A stretch of 64,000 nucleotides of DNA. Source: Leptospira adleri (GTDB lineage Bacteria; Spirochaetota; Leptospiria; Leptospirales; Leptospiraceae). The notes under the pieces are model-generated. The model ran no database searches and was not told the origin of the DNA. It worked only from the letters and a program-made list of their open reading frames with translations. Shown piece after piece: positions 22,013 to 30,993 of the stretch. Where the stretch lies: positions 34,882 through 98,881 of the forward strand of contig NZ_NPDU01000008.1 in NCBI RefSeq assembly GCF_002811985.1, read 5' to 3'. Positions within the stretch are counted from its first letter, which is position 1, and each line of letters starts with the position of its first letter. Position numbers and translations under genes: made by a program.

Positions 22013-24247
22013 TTACTTTCTTTGCAATCGAAGCGCGTTAAGAACCACCGAAACGGAACTGAAGGCCATCGCTCCGCCCGCGATCCATGGAGCCAAAAAG
22101 CCCGCGGCGGCGAAGGGAATTCCCAGCGCGTTATAGATCAAAGCCCAAAAAAGATTCTGACGGATATTATAAACCGTTCTTCTGCTCATCAAGAACGCGT
22201 TCGTAATCGAAGCGAGATCTCCGTTCATGATCACGACGTCCGACGATTCCATCGCAACGTCGGTTCCCGTCCCCATTGCGATACCCAAATTTGCTACCGC
22301 CAAAGCGGGAGCGTCGTTGATCCCGTCGCCCGCCATCGCCACGACCTTGCCCGAATCCATGAGTTTTTTGACTTCCTTCGCTTTCCCTTCCGGAAGAATT
22401 TCGGCGAGAACATGATCGATTCCGCATATCTCGGCCACTGCGTTAGCCGTTCTTTGATTATCTCCAGTGATCATATAAACTTCCATACCCAACTCTTTTA
22501 ACCGAGCGATCGAAGCCGGAGTGGAATCTTTGACGGTATCCGCGAGGGAAAAAATTGCACTGTGAATTCCATCGACGCTCAGATGTACGACGGTCGCACC
22601 TTCCGCCTCTCTTTGAATCTTCAAATCGGAAAGTGATCGATCAAATTGAATCCCTTTTTCCTTAAAGAGACGATCCGTTCCTAAAAGAATTTCTTTCGAG
22701 TTAACGATCGCAAAAACTCCTCCCCCCGGTATCGTTTCGAATTTTTCGGCGATCGGAAGAATCAAATTTTTTAGTTTTGCCGAATCTACGATCGCTTTCG
22801 AAAGAGGATGTTCCGAATTTTGTTCCGCAGAACCGGCGAGCAGAAGAAGTTGAGATTCATCGCTCGAGGGAATTACGTCTATCTTTTTGAGAACGGGTTT
22901 TCCGTGAGTTAAGGTCCCTGTCTTATCGAAAACCACTGTATTTACTTTATGAGCGATTTCTAATGCTTCCGCCGTGCGGAATAAAATCCCTTGTGTCGCG
23001 GCCCGACCGGAACCCGCAAGAATCGAAACCGGAGTCGCCAATCCCAGAGCGCAAGGACAGGCGATAACAAGAACGGCGATCGCTTTTTCCAAGGCGCCCG
23101 AAAAAATACCGGGCTCGATCCAAAAAAACCAAAGTGCAAAAGTGAAGGCCGCAATCAAGATCACGATCGGAACGAACACTCCCGAAATACGATCGGCAAT
23201 CCTTTGAATGGGCGCTCTCGAACCCTGAGCTTCTTGAACCACCCTTACGATACCGGATAAAAGAGTATCCTTTCCTACTTTGGAAGCCCTTAATTTTAGA
23301 ATTCCGTTTTTGTTAAGCGAACCGCCAAACAACGTATCCCCTACTTTTTTTTCGACCGGAATACTTTCACCGGTTAACATCGATTCGTCGATTGAAGAGC
23401 TTCCCTCCTCTACGATTCCGTCAACGGGGACGGTTTCTCCGACTTTCACTAAAAGTAAATCCCCGGCCCTCACCGCGACCAGCGGAATTTCAAGGATCTC
23501 GCCTTCACGGATGATGTTCGCAGTTTTCGGCTGAAGTCCAGCTAACGACTGAATCGCTTTTGAAGACTTGCCCTTCGCGATATGTTCTAAGAATTTTCCG
23601 AAAAGAATCAGAGTGATTAGAACCGCCGAGGTTTCATAGTAGAGAAAAATTTCCCCGTGGTGATGCTCCTCTAAAGAGATAAACGATTGTTTAACGCTGT
23701 AAAAATAGGCGGCGGAAGTTCCAAGTGCGACAAGAACGTCCATATTCGCTCCGCCGTTTTTAAGCGAACGAAAAGCCCCCAAGTAAAAAGAAGAGCCGAT
23801 CCAAAATTGGACGGGTGTCGCAAGCGCAAACTGCAGCCATGGATTCATTAGGAAATGTAAATATTCCGAAAATTTGTTTTGTCCGAAGTGACCGATCATC
23901 GACAAAAGCAAGGGCGTGGAGAAAAGTATCGAAATCAAAAGTCTGAATTTTAATTTTTTAAACTCTTCCTCGTGAGCCTTTTCAGCTTCTCCGTGAATTA
24001 CGATATCTTCGTGAACAAGCGCTCTATATCCGAGAGAATCCACTTTGTCCAATAAAACTTCCTGTGAAACCGGAGAAGTGAACTCCACTTTCGCAGTCTC
24101 CATAGCGAAGTTAACCCTTGCGTCTTTTACGCCCGGAACTTTTTTTAATCCTTTTTCAATCCGAAGCGCGCAATTCGCGCAGGTCATTCCGATCAGATCC
24201 AGCGTCAAAGCGGAATCGGAAGGTTCTGTTGTTGTCCGCTCAGTCAT
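22013..24247 (-). CDS. copA: Copper-translocating P1B-type ATPase
   Basis: Exports Cu(I) from the cytoplasm. The 744-residue protein starts with a heavy-metal-associated domain (GMTCANCALRIEKGLKKVPG), then eight predicted helices. It has the transport motif CPCALGLATP, phosphorylation motif DKTGTLTHGK, EHPLSKAI (the HP motif), and hinge GDGINDAPALA. The CPC motif together with a CopZ and CsoR neighbour point to Cu(I) rather than zinc. The start codon overlaps the copZ stop by four bases (ATGA), so the genes are coupled. The length is complete. Confidence 0.96.
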   Translation of the reverse strand: MTERTTTEPSDSALTLDLIGMTCANCALRIEKGLKKVPGVKDARVNFAMETAKVEFTSPVSQEVLLDKVDSLGYRALVHEDIVIHGEAEKAHEEEFKKLKFRLLISILFSTPLLLSMIGHFGQNKFSEYLHFLMNPWLQFALATPVQFWIGSSFYLGAFRSLKNGGANMDVLVALGTSAAYFYSVKQSFISLEEHHHGEIFLYYETSAVLITLILFGKFLEHIAKGKSSKAIQSLAGLQPKTANIIREGEILEIPLVAVRAGDLLLVKVGETVPVDGIVEEGSSSIDESMLTGESIPVEKKVGDTLFGGSLNKNGILKLRASKVGKDTLLSGIVRVVQEAQGSRAPIQRIADRISGVFVPIVILIAAFTFALWFFWIEPGIFSGALEKAIAVLVIACPCALGLATPVSILAGSGRAATQGILFRTAEALEIAHKVNTVVFDKTGTLTHGKPVLKKIDVIPSSDESQLLLLAGSAEQNSEHPLSKAIVDSAKLKNLILPIAEKFETIPGGGVFAIVNSKEILLGTDRLFKEKGIQFDRSLSDLKIQREAEGATVVHLSVDGIHSAIFSLADTVKDSTPASIARLKELGMEVYMITGDNQRTANAVAEICGIDHVLAEILPEGKAKEVKKLMDSGKVVAMAGDGINDAPALAVANLGIAMGTGTDVAMESSDVVIMNGDLASITNAFLMSRRTVYNIRQNLFWALIYNALGIPFAAAGFLAPWIAGGAMAFSSVSVVLNALRLQRK

Positions 24248-24453
24248 TTGATTGCACCCGGAGTATAACCTTCTTCCAAAATGGCCGCTCTTACCTTGGA
24301 TAGTTCCTCTTCGGTTCCTTCTCCTTGATAAACGACTTCTCTATTCGCCAGACTTGCTTTGGACGAAAGACCGATCTCTTTCAACGCGGATTCGATCGTG
24401 TGTTGACAGTGATTGCAGGTCATTCCTTCTACGGTTAATGTGATTTCTTTCAT
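24244..24453 (-). CDS. copZ: Copper chaperone, heavy-metal-associated domain
   Basis: A single HMA domain of 69 residues. The Cu(I) site is GMTCNHCQHTIESAL (Cys13 and Cys16). It delivers copper to CopA or to the regulator CsoR in related systems. It lies between csoR and copA, overlapping copA by four bases. There is no signal peptide, so it is cytoplasmic. Confidence 0.93.
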   Translation of the reverse strand: MKEITLTVEGMTCNHCQHTIESALKEIGLSSKASLANREVVYQGEGTEEELSKVRAAILEEGYTPGAIK

Positions 24454-24472
24454 GATTTAGTTTCTCCAAGAG

Positions 24473-24760
24473 TTATTTAAGAATCCGATCGACGGTCGTC
24501 ATAAATTCGTTCAGGATCGCAGGATCATTCTCCTTAAACCTTTCTACCACACAGGTTTCAATATGACTTTTAAGAAGAGTTTTCGAAACTCCGTCTAACG
24601 CAGATTTAACGGAAGAAAGCTGATTGAGGACGTCGTCGCAGTATTCGTCCCTTTCAATCATTCCTTGGATCCCCCGAATCTGACCTTCGATCTTTTTAAG
24701 CCTCAACGCGAGGCTTTCCTTTACCTTAGGATCGGAGCGCAGTTTGTGTTTCGGTTTCAT
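24473..24760 (-). CDS. csoR: CsoR-family copper-sensing repressor
   Basis: A 95-residue DUF156 protein. The Cu(I) ligands Cys41, His66 and Cys70 are all present with the spacing of the characterised CsoR (x24 between Cys and His, x3 between His and Cys), which separates it from nickel and formaldehyde sensors of the family. The core is RLKKIEGQIRGIQGMIERDEYC. It heads csoR-copZ-copA and should release DNA when it binds Cu(I). The inferred operator directly abuts its ATG at 24760, and the G-run of that operator would also be its Shine-Dalgarno. Confidence 0.93.
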   Translation of the reverse strand: MKPKHKLRSDPKVKESLALRLKKIEGQIRGIQGMIERDEYCDDVLNQLSSVKSALDGVSKTLLKSHIETCVVERFKENDPAILNEFMTTVDRILK

Positions 24761-24783
24761 ATACCATACCCCCCTATAGTATA
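24760..24783 (-). promoter_or_regulatory. Probable CsoR operator overlapping the csoR ribosome-binding site
   Basis: The 24-base element has TATAC/GTATA ends flanking a run of six C (G on the coding strand), the pattern of a G-tract core in AT-rich half sites described for CsoR operators. It abuts the csoR ATG. On the coding strand AGGGGGG lies eight bases before the ATG, so the same bases act as Shine-Dalgarno. CsoR binding here is inferred. Confidence 0.6.
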
Positions 24784-24895
24784 GACATCTTTAAAAATAA
24801 ATCCTCAATAAAAAAATCATCGATCAGAAAAAATTTCTACAATCTGATTCCAAAGCTACTACAAGGAGATCCGATAAACGAAGCGAAAAGTCCGT

Positions 24896-25102
24896 TTGCA
24901 TTTTACCGAAAAAGCCGAAATCCTCATCCAAAATTGTGAGACCTTTGTCTCCGAATACCGTAGAGATTTCTATTCGGTTCCGGGCGGAAGTGAAACTGGC
25001 CCTTTCTCTCTTTGCATTCTCAACGAAATCGGGGGGAATTCCTTTATGTGGTCTCATGGAATTCATCAGTTTTTCGTCATTTCAAAAGATAAAAATACTT
25101 AA
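24896..25102 (+). CDS. Possible small protein or gene fragment between csoR and the radical SAM gene
   Basis: A 68-codon frame with a TTG start (LHFTEKAEILIQNCETF, then SVPGGSETGPFSLCILNEIGG). It is stop-free and protein-like, but it has no ATG and no clear ribosome-binding site, and the upstream frames carry stops. It could be the end of a decayed gene. The rest of the 387-base gap holds the csoR operator and an A/T-rich promoter-like stretch (TTTGTTTACTATTTTTATAAAT) before 25148. Confidence 0.3.
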   Translation: MHFTEKAEILIQNCETFVSEYRRDFYSVPGGSETGPFSLCILNEIGGNSFMWSHGIHQFFVISKDKNT

Positions 25103-25147
25103 AATTTGTTTACTATTTTTATAAATAGTTAAGACTTAGATTCGAAA

Positions 25148-26224
25148 ATGTCGAGGTTGGAACGAAAGATAAACCGAGGAACGGAGTCTAAAATCTCCGG
25201 GCGATTCGACTCTACTCATCGCGAAAAAGATCCGGAATTTCAGGACGAACTCCCTTCTCCAAAAACGATCCTCCTGGAAGAACGCGCAAAGACGATCGTT
25301 TCTAAAAACGATTGTCCCGACTTACGATTTACGCTTTCGATCAATCCCTACCGAGGATGCGAACACGGCTGTATCTATTGTTATGCGCGGCCGAACCACG
25401 CATACGCGGATCTTTCACCCGGTATCGATTTTGAAACAAAGATTTTTGCAAAGAGGAATGCGCCCGAACTTCTACGAAGGTATCTTTCCAAACAAAAAGG
25501 CGAGGTTCGTACAATTCAGCTTGCGGGTGTGACCGATATCTATCAGCCCTTCGAAAGAAAACTGGAGATCACGCGCGAGCTCCTCAAAGTATTTTTAGAA
25601 TTTCGACAACCGGTCGCGATGATCACAAAGTCGTATCTCGTAACAAGAGATTTAGATCTTCTTGAAGAATTAGCGTTTCAGAATTTAGTAAAAGTTTATA
25701 TCAGCGTAACCACCTTAGATTCCGAACTTTGGAAAAGAATGGAACCTAGGACTGCGAACCCGGACAAAAGATTGGATGCCATCCGTAAACTTTCAGAAAA
25801 GGGAGTTCCTACGGGCGTCATGGCGGCTCCGATGATTCCCGGTTTAAACGATAACGAATTGGAGTCGATCCTTCAATCCGCAAAAGAATCCGGAGCAAGA
25901 TCCGCGGGTATGGTTTTTTTAAGGCTCCCTCACGAAGTGGCTCCTCTCTTTTTGGAATGGTTGGAAAAAAATTATCCTCTCAAAAAAGAAAAAGTAGAAA
26001 ACCTAATTCGTCAATCGAGAGGGGGTAAACTCTACGATTCCGATTACTCAAGTAGAATGACGGGTACCGGACCTTACGCGGAAACGTTATGGAAAAGATT
26101 CAGAATCGCCAGAAGTCGATTGAGTTTAAACGACTCCATGTCTTTAAACAAGGGAATATTCCGGATTCCCGAAAACCATCGACTTCGCTTAACAAAAGGA
26201 GAAGTTTTATTTCCGGGATTCTAA
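25148..26224 (+). CDS. Radical SAM protein, PA0069/SplB-like family
   Basis: A 358-residue radical SAM protein. The [4Fe-4S] ligands are Cys71, Cys75 and Cys78 in NPYRGCEHGCIYCYARPNH, the C-x3-C-x2-C motif. A TIM-barrel-like core follows (IQLAGVTDIYQPFERKL; VYISVTTLDSELWKRMEPR; GVPTGVMAAPMIPGLND). This matches the PA0069-type family, distantly related to spore photoproduct lyase. The reaction is not established. It is monocistronic with a normal length. Confidence 0.9.
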   Translation: MSRLERKINRGTESKISGRFDSTHREKDPEFQDELPSPKTILLEERAKTIVSKNDCPDLRFTLSINPYRGCEHGCIYCYARPNHAYADLSPGIDFETKIFAKRNAPELLRRYLSKQKGEVRTIQLAGVTDIYQPFERKLEITRELLKVFLEFRQPVAMITKSYLVTRDLDLLEELAFQNLVKVYISVTTLDSELWKRMEPRTANPDKRLDAIRKLSEKGVPTGVMAAPMIPGLNDNELESILQSAKESGARSAGMVFLRLPHEVAPLFLEWLEKNYPLKKEKVENLIRQSRGGKLYDSDYSSRMTGTGPYAETLWKRFRIARSRLSLNDSMSLNKGIFRIPENHRLRLTKGEVLFPGF

Positions 26225-26611
26225 ACTCTATTAGAAAAATGGAATTGTCTCCGTTTTGCGGTTCTTACAAAAATCCTTCTTACACCTTCTCCATCGGGCC
26301 TATTTAGATCTAAAAAGAGACTCGATTCTCCATTTCGCTTAACAAAATTGTGCGTCAAAAGACACGATTCTTCAATCGAACGCCGATCGTTTACTATGAA
26401 TTCCTTAAAAACTCGATTTCAACGTTACTATGCGGGGTAACGAACGTCGTTCTTCCGAAAATAAGAACATCTCTTCGTAAAAAACAAAAGGGAGGGGCAA
26501 ATTTTTTATTCTAACCGTTATTTAAAAAAGATTCTACTTGGACTTGACTAAACTTGGAGAAGATTTGAACAATGCAGCGGACTCCTTCCTAATTTATATA
26601 TCAGGAGAATA
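26225..26611. promoter_or_regulatory. 387-base upstream region of the first secreted hydrolase
   Basis: I see no supported gene here. Near the right end, TTGACT (within ACTTGACTAAACTTGGAGAAG) and the leader AGGAGAATAGTGAAG closely match the region before the paralogue at 29153 (ACTTGACTTAATATTGGAAGAG; GGAGAATAGTGAAA). This implies a conserved sigma70-type -35 element and a duplicated promoter. The middle of the gap is featureless to my reading. Confidence 0.5.
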
Positions 26612-27442
26612 GTGAAGAGAATGAAAATGAAAAAAACGAAGAGTGTTGGGCTGGTTCTGTGCGCCCTGTTTATGGCAGGATCTCTTTCTGCTCAGACTTA
26701 TACGGTGTTTGTTCACGGTAAGTCCGATCAGAATCACAACGGCACGGGAACAACCGACGTAAACAACTACTGGGGAACAAGTGTGAATTCAGTTTCCGGC
26801 GCGAAAGTATTCGTCGGATACGATGGTACTTCCGATCCAAGAAGTTACGGAACCGCAAGAGCGCAAACCAACTTTACGACCGTGGTGAACACATATTGCA
26901 AAGGATCCAATTCTTGCAAAATCGTTTGCCACAGCGCGGGTTGTTATGTGACCGAATACTGGCTCGCAAACCTCGGCGGAACCGCTTCCAGCAAAGGTTA
27001 TAACTTTACGAAAGTAACCGCGCTCGCAGCCGCATCCGGAGGGTCCGAATTGGCTTCCGCGTTGAATGGTGTAACCTTTGGTTTTGCGGGGAACGCGATG
27101 GACAAGTCTCTCATCGTTTCCACTGCGAGAGGAGCTTACAACCACAACAATACCGCCGGAGTAACGATCTATCAGGTTCCGGGATACAAAGGAATGGCGG
27201 GAGCGTCTCTGATTCTTCCGGGTGAAGACGATTACGCCGTGGCGTATCATTCTTCTTGCGCTTACAACCAAGCGGGCGGTTTGAGCCAGTGTCAATCCTC
27301 TCTGACTCAGAGCGAAGGAATCTGGCCTTTTAACTCGAATGTAACTTACACTCAGTTTCAAGGTCATACGAGAGCGCCTTCGGTCGGCGCTTCCGGATTG
27401 TATCTGAATCACGGCGAACTTAAGAACGAAGGATGGAGATAA
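26612..27442 (+). CDS. Secreted serine hydrolase-like protein, paralogue 1
   Basis: A 276-residue exported protein. A signal peptide ends at SLSAQ (about residue 28). The mature part starts TYTVFVHGKSDQNHNGTG, an alpha/beta-hydrolase opening (VFVHG oxyanion strand). The nucleophile elbow is CHSAGC with Ser108, a GxSxG variant with Cys in the first Gly position. A possible catalytic His lies in LNHGEL near the C-terminus. Several Cys suggest disulphides. About nine residues in ten are shared with the copy at 29153. The GTG start follows AGGAGA and is kept in both copies. The substrate is unknown. Confidence 0.82.
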   Translation: MKRMKMKKTKSVGLVLCALFMAGSLSAQTYTVFVHGKSDQNHNGTGTTDVNNYWGTSVNSVSGAKVFVGYDGTSDPRSYGTARAQTNFTTVVNTYCKGSNSCKIVCHSAGCYVTEYWLANLGGTASSKGYNFTKVTALAAASGGSELASALNGVTFGFAGNAMDKSLIVSTARGAYNHNNTAGVTIYQVPGYKGMAGASLILPGEDDYAVAYHSSCAYNQAGGLSQCQSSLTQSEGIWPFNSNVTYTQFQGHTRAPSVGASGLYLNHGELKNEGWR

Positions 27443-27461
27443 TTCTTCTTTCCTAAAAAGA

Positions 27462-27489
27462 AACTCCGCTCTTTATGGGGAGCGGAGTT
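27462..27489 (+). terminator. Hairpin after hydrolase paralogue 1
   Basis: AACTCCGCTC (27462-27471) pairs perfectly with GAGCGGAGTT (27480-27489) around an 8-base loop, about 20 bases after the stop. No long T-run follows. A similar GC-rich hairpin with G-U pairs (30007-30036) follows paralogue 2. Confidence 0.5.
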
Positions 27490-27675
27490 CGCAAGAATTC
27501 GATATCATCTCAAAGAACTCGAACCCTCCCAAGATCCATTCAAAAAACGTAATTTTCTCAGTATCAAAACCGACCTTTCGCGTTTTCAAATGAATTCGCA
27601 ACGTTCAAATAACTAGTAAAATCCCGCTTTTTGCATTTCAAAAAAGCGTCCTTAAAACATTAAATTCTTATTATA

Positions 27676-28899
27676 TTACCTTTCCATACTTTCGAGCTCT
27701 TTGATCCGTCTTTGCTTCTCGTTGCTGTCCCAGATCTTCGAAGTAAACTGTTTCACGTCGTAGAACTTCGTCTTAAAAAAATCCTTATAAGGAAGAATCA
27801 GCTCTCGGTCAGGCTCCGTCGTTTTCGCCGCTTGAATTTTTTTCAAACCCGCGTCTCCCTGATTAAACCATTCCGGATCCACCGCAAGATTGACTCTATG
27901 ACCTCTGATATCCGTGATAACGTAAGGCCCGTCCAAGCCGGAATCCCGAATCAACTTTCCGTAAAATAAAAATTCCGCCTCGCCGTAACCCGAAGGAAGT
28001 TTAGAATCAAAAGTCGCCCAAGCGATGTATTCGCCGGTTTCCGCGTTTTTCAGATTTGCTTCGACGTGATAATTTCCCGCGGTGTAAACGTTGATACCGA
28101 CTCTGACGACGAGAGAACCGTCGCTCATCGTATCGGAGAACGCCCCGCTCAACTCGGCGGGTTTTCCGGGAGAAGAGTAGAATGAAGTATTCAATTTTCC
28201 CGTTTTCTTATAACCGGGCCCGTAACGAAAATCGACTTCAAGAATCATATCTCCCCAGTCTTTCTGGGTCGGCTTCCATTGAAACGTATAGAGCAAATCT
28301 TTCGCGACGTCGTCTCCATTGACGCCGTTGTCTCCCACGTCCGGACTCAAGGTTCCGAACTTCTCGCCGTCAAACTCTCTCCACATTCGAGAACCTTTGA
28401 TATCGATCGGGATTCTTTTTCCATCGGGTCCCTTGCAATCAAAAACGATTCTCATCCGGTCTTGAGAACCGATCACCGCCCAAGTAAGCGGCTGTAATTG
28501 ACAACTATAACCGTTCGGCTCTTTCGAATCCACGTTGTCCACCATTGGAATCGCGGTCGTTTGTATAAAAGACGGTCGAGTTAAGTCTTCGTTGAATTTG
28601 GAAAGCGGCCTCGAACTCGGAGGATATTGCGACCATTCTTTATAATCTTCTAATATTCTTTCGATCGGAATAGAATCGTCGATGTCTTGCAAGGACCCTC
28701 CTCCGCTTTCTCCGTCAAAAGAAGAACCGGAACCGTCGGGCGGAGAATTTCTCGCCATTCTTTCCGCTCTTTCTTTTTTTTCAGCCTCGGATTGAAACCA
28801 AGAACTTCCGCTTTCTTCCGGCCAGAAAACGAACGCCGTTAGAATCAAGATTGTTGACACAATCACTCCATAGATCACATACTTGTTTCCGATTTTCAT
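27676..28899 (-). CDS. Membrane-anchored extracytoplasmic beta-rich protein
   Basis: A 407-residue protein with one N-terminal transmembrane helix (about 9-27, VIYGVIVSTILILTAFVFW). A charged and Gly/Ser-rich linker (GSGSSFDGESGGGS) follows, then beta-sandwich sequence. Residues around 255-335 (SLVVRVGINVYTAGNYHVEANL; YIAWATFDSKLPSGYGEAEF; DGPYVITDIRGHRV) resemble beta-sandwich modules found in large extracellular proteins. It lies between two near-identical secreted hydrolases on the other strand. It is not helical like a lipase foldase. The function is unknown; a surface or hydrolase-partner role is only a guess. Confidence 0.75.
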   Translation of the reverse strand: MKIGNKYVIYGVIVSTILILTAFVFWPEESGSSWFQSEAEKKERAERMARNSPPDGSGSSFDGESGGGSLQDIDDSIPIERILEDYKEWSQYPPSSRPLSKFNEDLTRPSFIQTTAIPMVDNVDSKEPNGYSCQLQPLTWAVIGSQDRMRIVFDCKGPDGKRIPIDIKGSRMWREFDGEKFGTLSPDVGDNGVNGDDVAKDLLYTFQWKPTQKDWGDMILEVDFRYGPGYKKTGKLNTSFYSSPGKPAELSGAFSDTMSDGSLVVRVGINVYTAGNYHVEANLKNAETGEYIAWATFDSKLPSGYGEAEFLFYGKLIRDSGLDGPYVITDIRGHRVNLAVDPEWFNQGDAGLKKIQAAKTTEPDRELILPYKDFFKTKFYDVKQFTSKIWDSNEKQRRIKELESMER

Positions 28900-29152
28900 G
28901 AATTCCTTTTCTTCACCCCTTCCTAAAAGACCACATAACGCTAAACGGGAGATATTTTTCGTTGATCAGCCTAAATTCTTCCGAAAGAAGAGCAATCACA
29001 TTTGTATTTATTTATAATTAGTGTTTTTTAAAGATGTCTTTTTTATTTTGCTCGTTATTTATAAATTTCGATACTTCACTTGACTTAATATTGGAAGAGT
29101 CAAACTTTTAGAGCGGGAGAGGAATTTCTTTTCCCCTAAGAAATGGAGAATA

Positions 29153-29986
29153 GTGAAAAAGATGAGTAATTTGAAAACAAAGCTGATGATGGGACTGGCC
29201 CTTTGTGTTTTTCTTTTAGCGGGAACTCTTTCCGCTCAAACTTATACCGTGTTCGTTCACGGGAAGTCTGATAAGAATCACAACGGAACCGGAACTGTGG
29301 ATGTGAATAATTACTGGGGAAGTAGCGTAAATTCTGTATCAGGGGCAAAGGTCTTTGTTGGTTACGATGGAACTTCGGATCCTAGAAATTACGGATCTGC
29401 AAGAGCACAGACTAACTTCACAACCGTGGTGAACACTTATTGCAAAGGATCCAATTCCTGCAAAATCGTTTGCCATAGCGCGGGTTGTTACGTGACTGAA
29501 TACTGGCTCGCAAACCTTGGAGCAAGCGCTTCCAGCAAAGGTTACAACTTTACGAAAGTAACCGCGCTCGCAGCGGCTTCCGGAGGATCCGAACTCGCTT
29601 CGGCTCTCAACGGAATCACTTTCGGGTTTGGTGGAAACGCGATGGATAAATCTCTGATCGTTTCCACAGCGAGAGGTGCTTACAATCACAACAACACCGC
29701 CGGAGTCACCGTTTACCAGGTTCCCGGTTACAAAGGAATGATCGGAGCTTCTCTGATTCTTCCGGGTGAAGACGACTACGCGGTTGCTTTTCATTCTTCT
29801 TGCGCTTATAACAAGGCGGGCGGAGTGAGCAAGTGCCAATCTTCTCTGACACAGAGCGAAGGGATTTGGCCTTTTAACTCGAATGTAACTTACACTCAGT
29901 TTCAAGGACATACCAGAGCCCCTTCCGTTGGGACCTCGGGATTGTATCTCAACCACAGTGAGCTGAAAAACGAAGGTTGGAGATAA
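29153..29986 (+). CDS. Secreted serine hydrolase-like protein, paralogue 2
   Basis: A 277-residue near-duplicate of the protein at 26612: signal peptide ending GTLSAQ, then TYTVFVHGKSDKNHNGTG. The CHSAGC elbow has Ser109 and LNHSEL is conserved near the end. Differences are scattered and conservative, with the signal peptide least conserved, so both copies are under selection. The start is GTG after GGAGAATA. The 253-base gap upstream (28900-29152) carries the same TTGACT-type promoter as copy 1 and an AT-rich stretch. Confidence 0.82.
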   Translation: MKKMSNLKTKLMMGLALCVFLLAGTLSAQTYTVFVHGKSDKNHNGTGTVDVNNYWGSSVNSVSGAKVFVGYDGTSDPRNYGSARAQTNFTTVVNTYCKGSNSCKIVCHSAGCYVTEYWLANLGASASSKGYNFTKVTALAAASGGSELASALNGITFGFGGNAMDKSLIVSTARGAYNHNNTAGVTVYQVPGYKGMIGASLILPGEDDYAVAFHSSCAYNKAGGVSKCQSSLTQSEGIWPFNSNVTYTQFQGHTRAPSVGTSGLYLNHSELKNEGWR

Positions 29987-30080
29987 TTCAACTTTAGTCA
30001 ATGAGTGCAGCTCCGCTCCTTCGAGAGCGGGGTTGCCTTGATCCGATTCGTTCCGTTCGGATTGTCTAAAAACATTTCCC

Positions 30081-30986
30081 ATGAAATACAAATCCTTATC
30101 AGATTACATTCAAGTTTTATTATACATCTTTTCCTTAATATTCCTTTCTTCCTGTTCGTTTCTTATTTGGAAGGATTCTTCCCTAACCCTTGAACGAGGT
30201 TGGTCTTCCTCCGGAAAGGAGATCGTTCAAACCGAAGTTCTCTACGAGGAAAAAGATTCGTGGAACCCGCTCTCGGGAACCACTTTGAAACGGAATTATC
30301 GTTCGGTCATTCGTCTCTTTCGTCCGGAAGAATCTTCGAATCCGATCGATGAGATTCCATTCTCATCCTGGATTTTACCCGGAACGGTTTACTTCCATTC
30401 CGGAACAAGGTCCTTGTATTGGATTGGAGGAATAGACGATCAATACGGAAGTTTTTCAAGAATTCCGTCCGCTCTCAACCTCGATGGAAAAAAGGAAATT
30501 TCGCTTTCCACATATCTCAAACCGGGGCAAGTCGTCTTGCAGCTCGTCCCTTCTCCGGACGGAAATTCTATCATACTGATTCTTGCGGTTCCTGATGAGG
30601 ACTTAGAGTTTCTTCAACCCGAGCTGATTTGGCTAAGAAGAATTTCTGAAACGGACGCATCCTTACAAATCGTGTCCCGACTTCCGCTCCCGGAATGGAA
30701 AGAAACTCCGTTACATCGATTGCGCTGGTCTCAAAAATCCGATCAGATCTATATTCAAATTTTTGAATCCGTTTATTCGATCCGGAAAGATAAACCTGCC
30801 CTTCAAAAGGCGGTCGACTTCCCGATTTGTTTTTATCCGCCGACCTCCTTCGGTTCGGTTGGGATCAGTCCTTCAGATCATAGTCCGACCAAGATGGAAG
30901 CGAGTCCCTTTTCCGCTTTTTCGGATCTTCCAAAAATTCAAAACGTAAGAAAGATCCGAGACTGCGGCGTTTCGCACGATCGGTGA
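30081..30986 (+). CDS. Probable lipoprotein of unknown function
   Basis: A 301-residue protein with a lipoprotein signal ending at Cys25 (IFSLIFLSSCS). The mature part is beta-strand rich, with repeated stretches (TVYFHSGTRSLYWIGGIDDQYG; QVVLQLVPSPDGNSIILIL; RWSQKSDQIYIQIFESVYSI) that look like beta-propeller blades. It lies directly after hydrolase paralogue 2 and faces a small membrane protein gene. No family is recognised. Confidence 0.7.
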   Translation: MKYKSLSDYIQVLLYIFSLIFLSSCSFLIWKDSSLTLERGWSSSGKEIVQTEVLYEEKDSWNPLSGTTLKRNYRSVIRLFRPEESSNPIDEIPFSSWILPGTVYFHSGTRSLYWIGGIDDQYGSFSRIPSALNLDGKKEISLSTYLKPGQVVLQLVPSPDGNSIILILAVPDEDLEFLQPELIWLRRISETDASLQIVSRLPLPEWKETPLHRLRWSQKSDQIYIQIFESVYSIRKDKPALQKAVDFPICFYPPTSFGSVGISPSDHSPTKMEASPFSAFSDLPKIQNVRKIRDCGVSHDR

Positions 30987-30993
30987 TTTTCGG

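Noticed and set aside
22022..23534. Long plus-strand frames opposite copA
   Set aside because: They are antisense shadows of a well-conserved P-type ATPase, with unnatural composition and no ribosome-binding sites.
27676..28899. Lipase foldase (Lif) candidate for the family I lipase
   Set aside because: It has the right N-terminal anchor, but the body is beta-rich and has no Lif helical pattern or RxxFDY-type motif.
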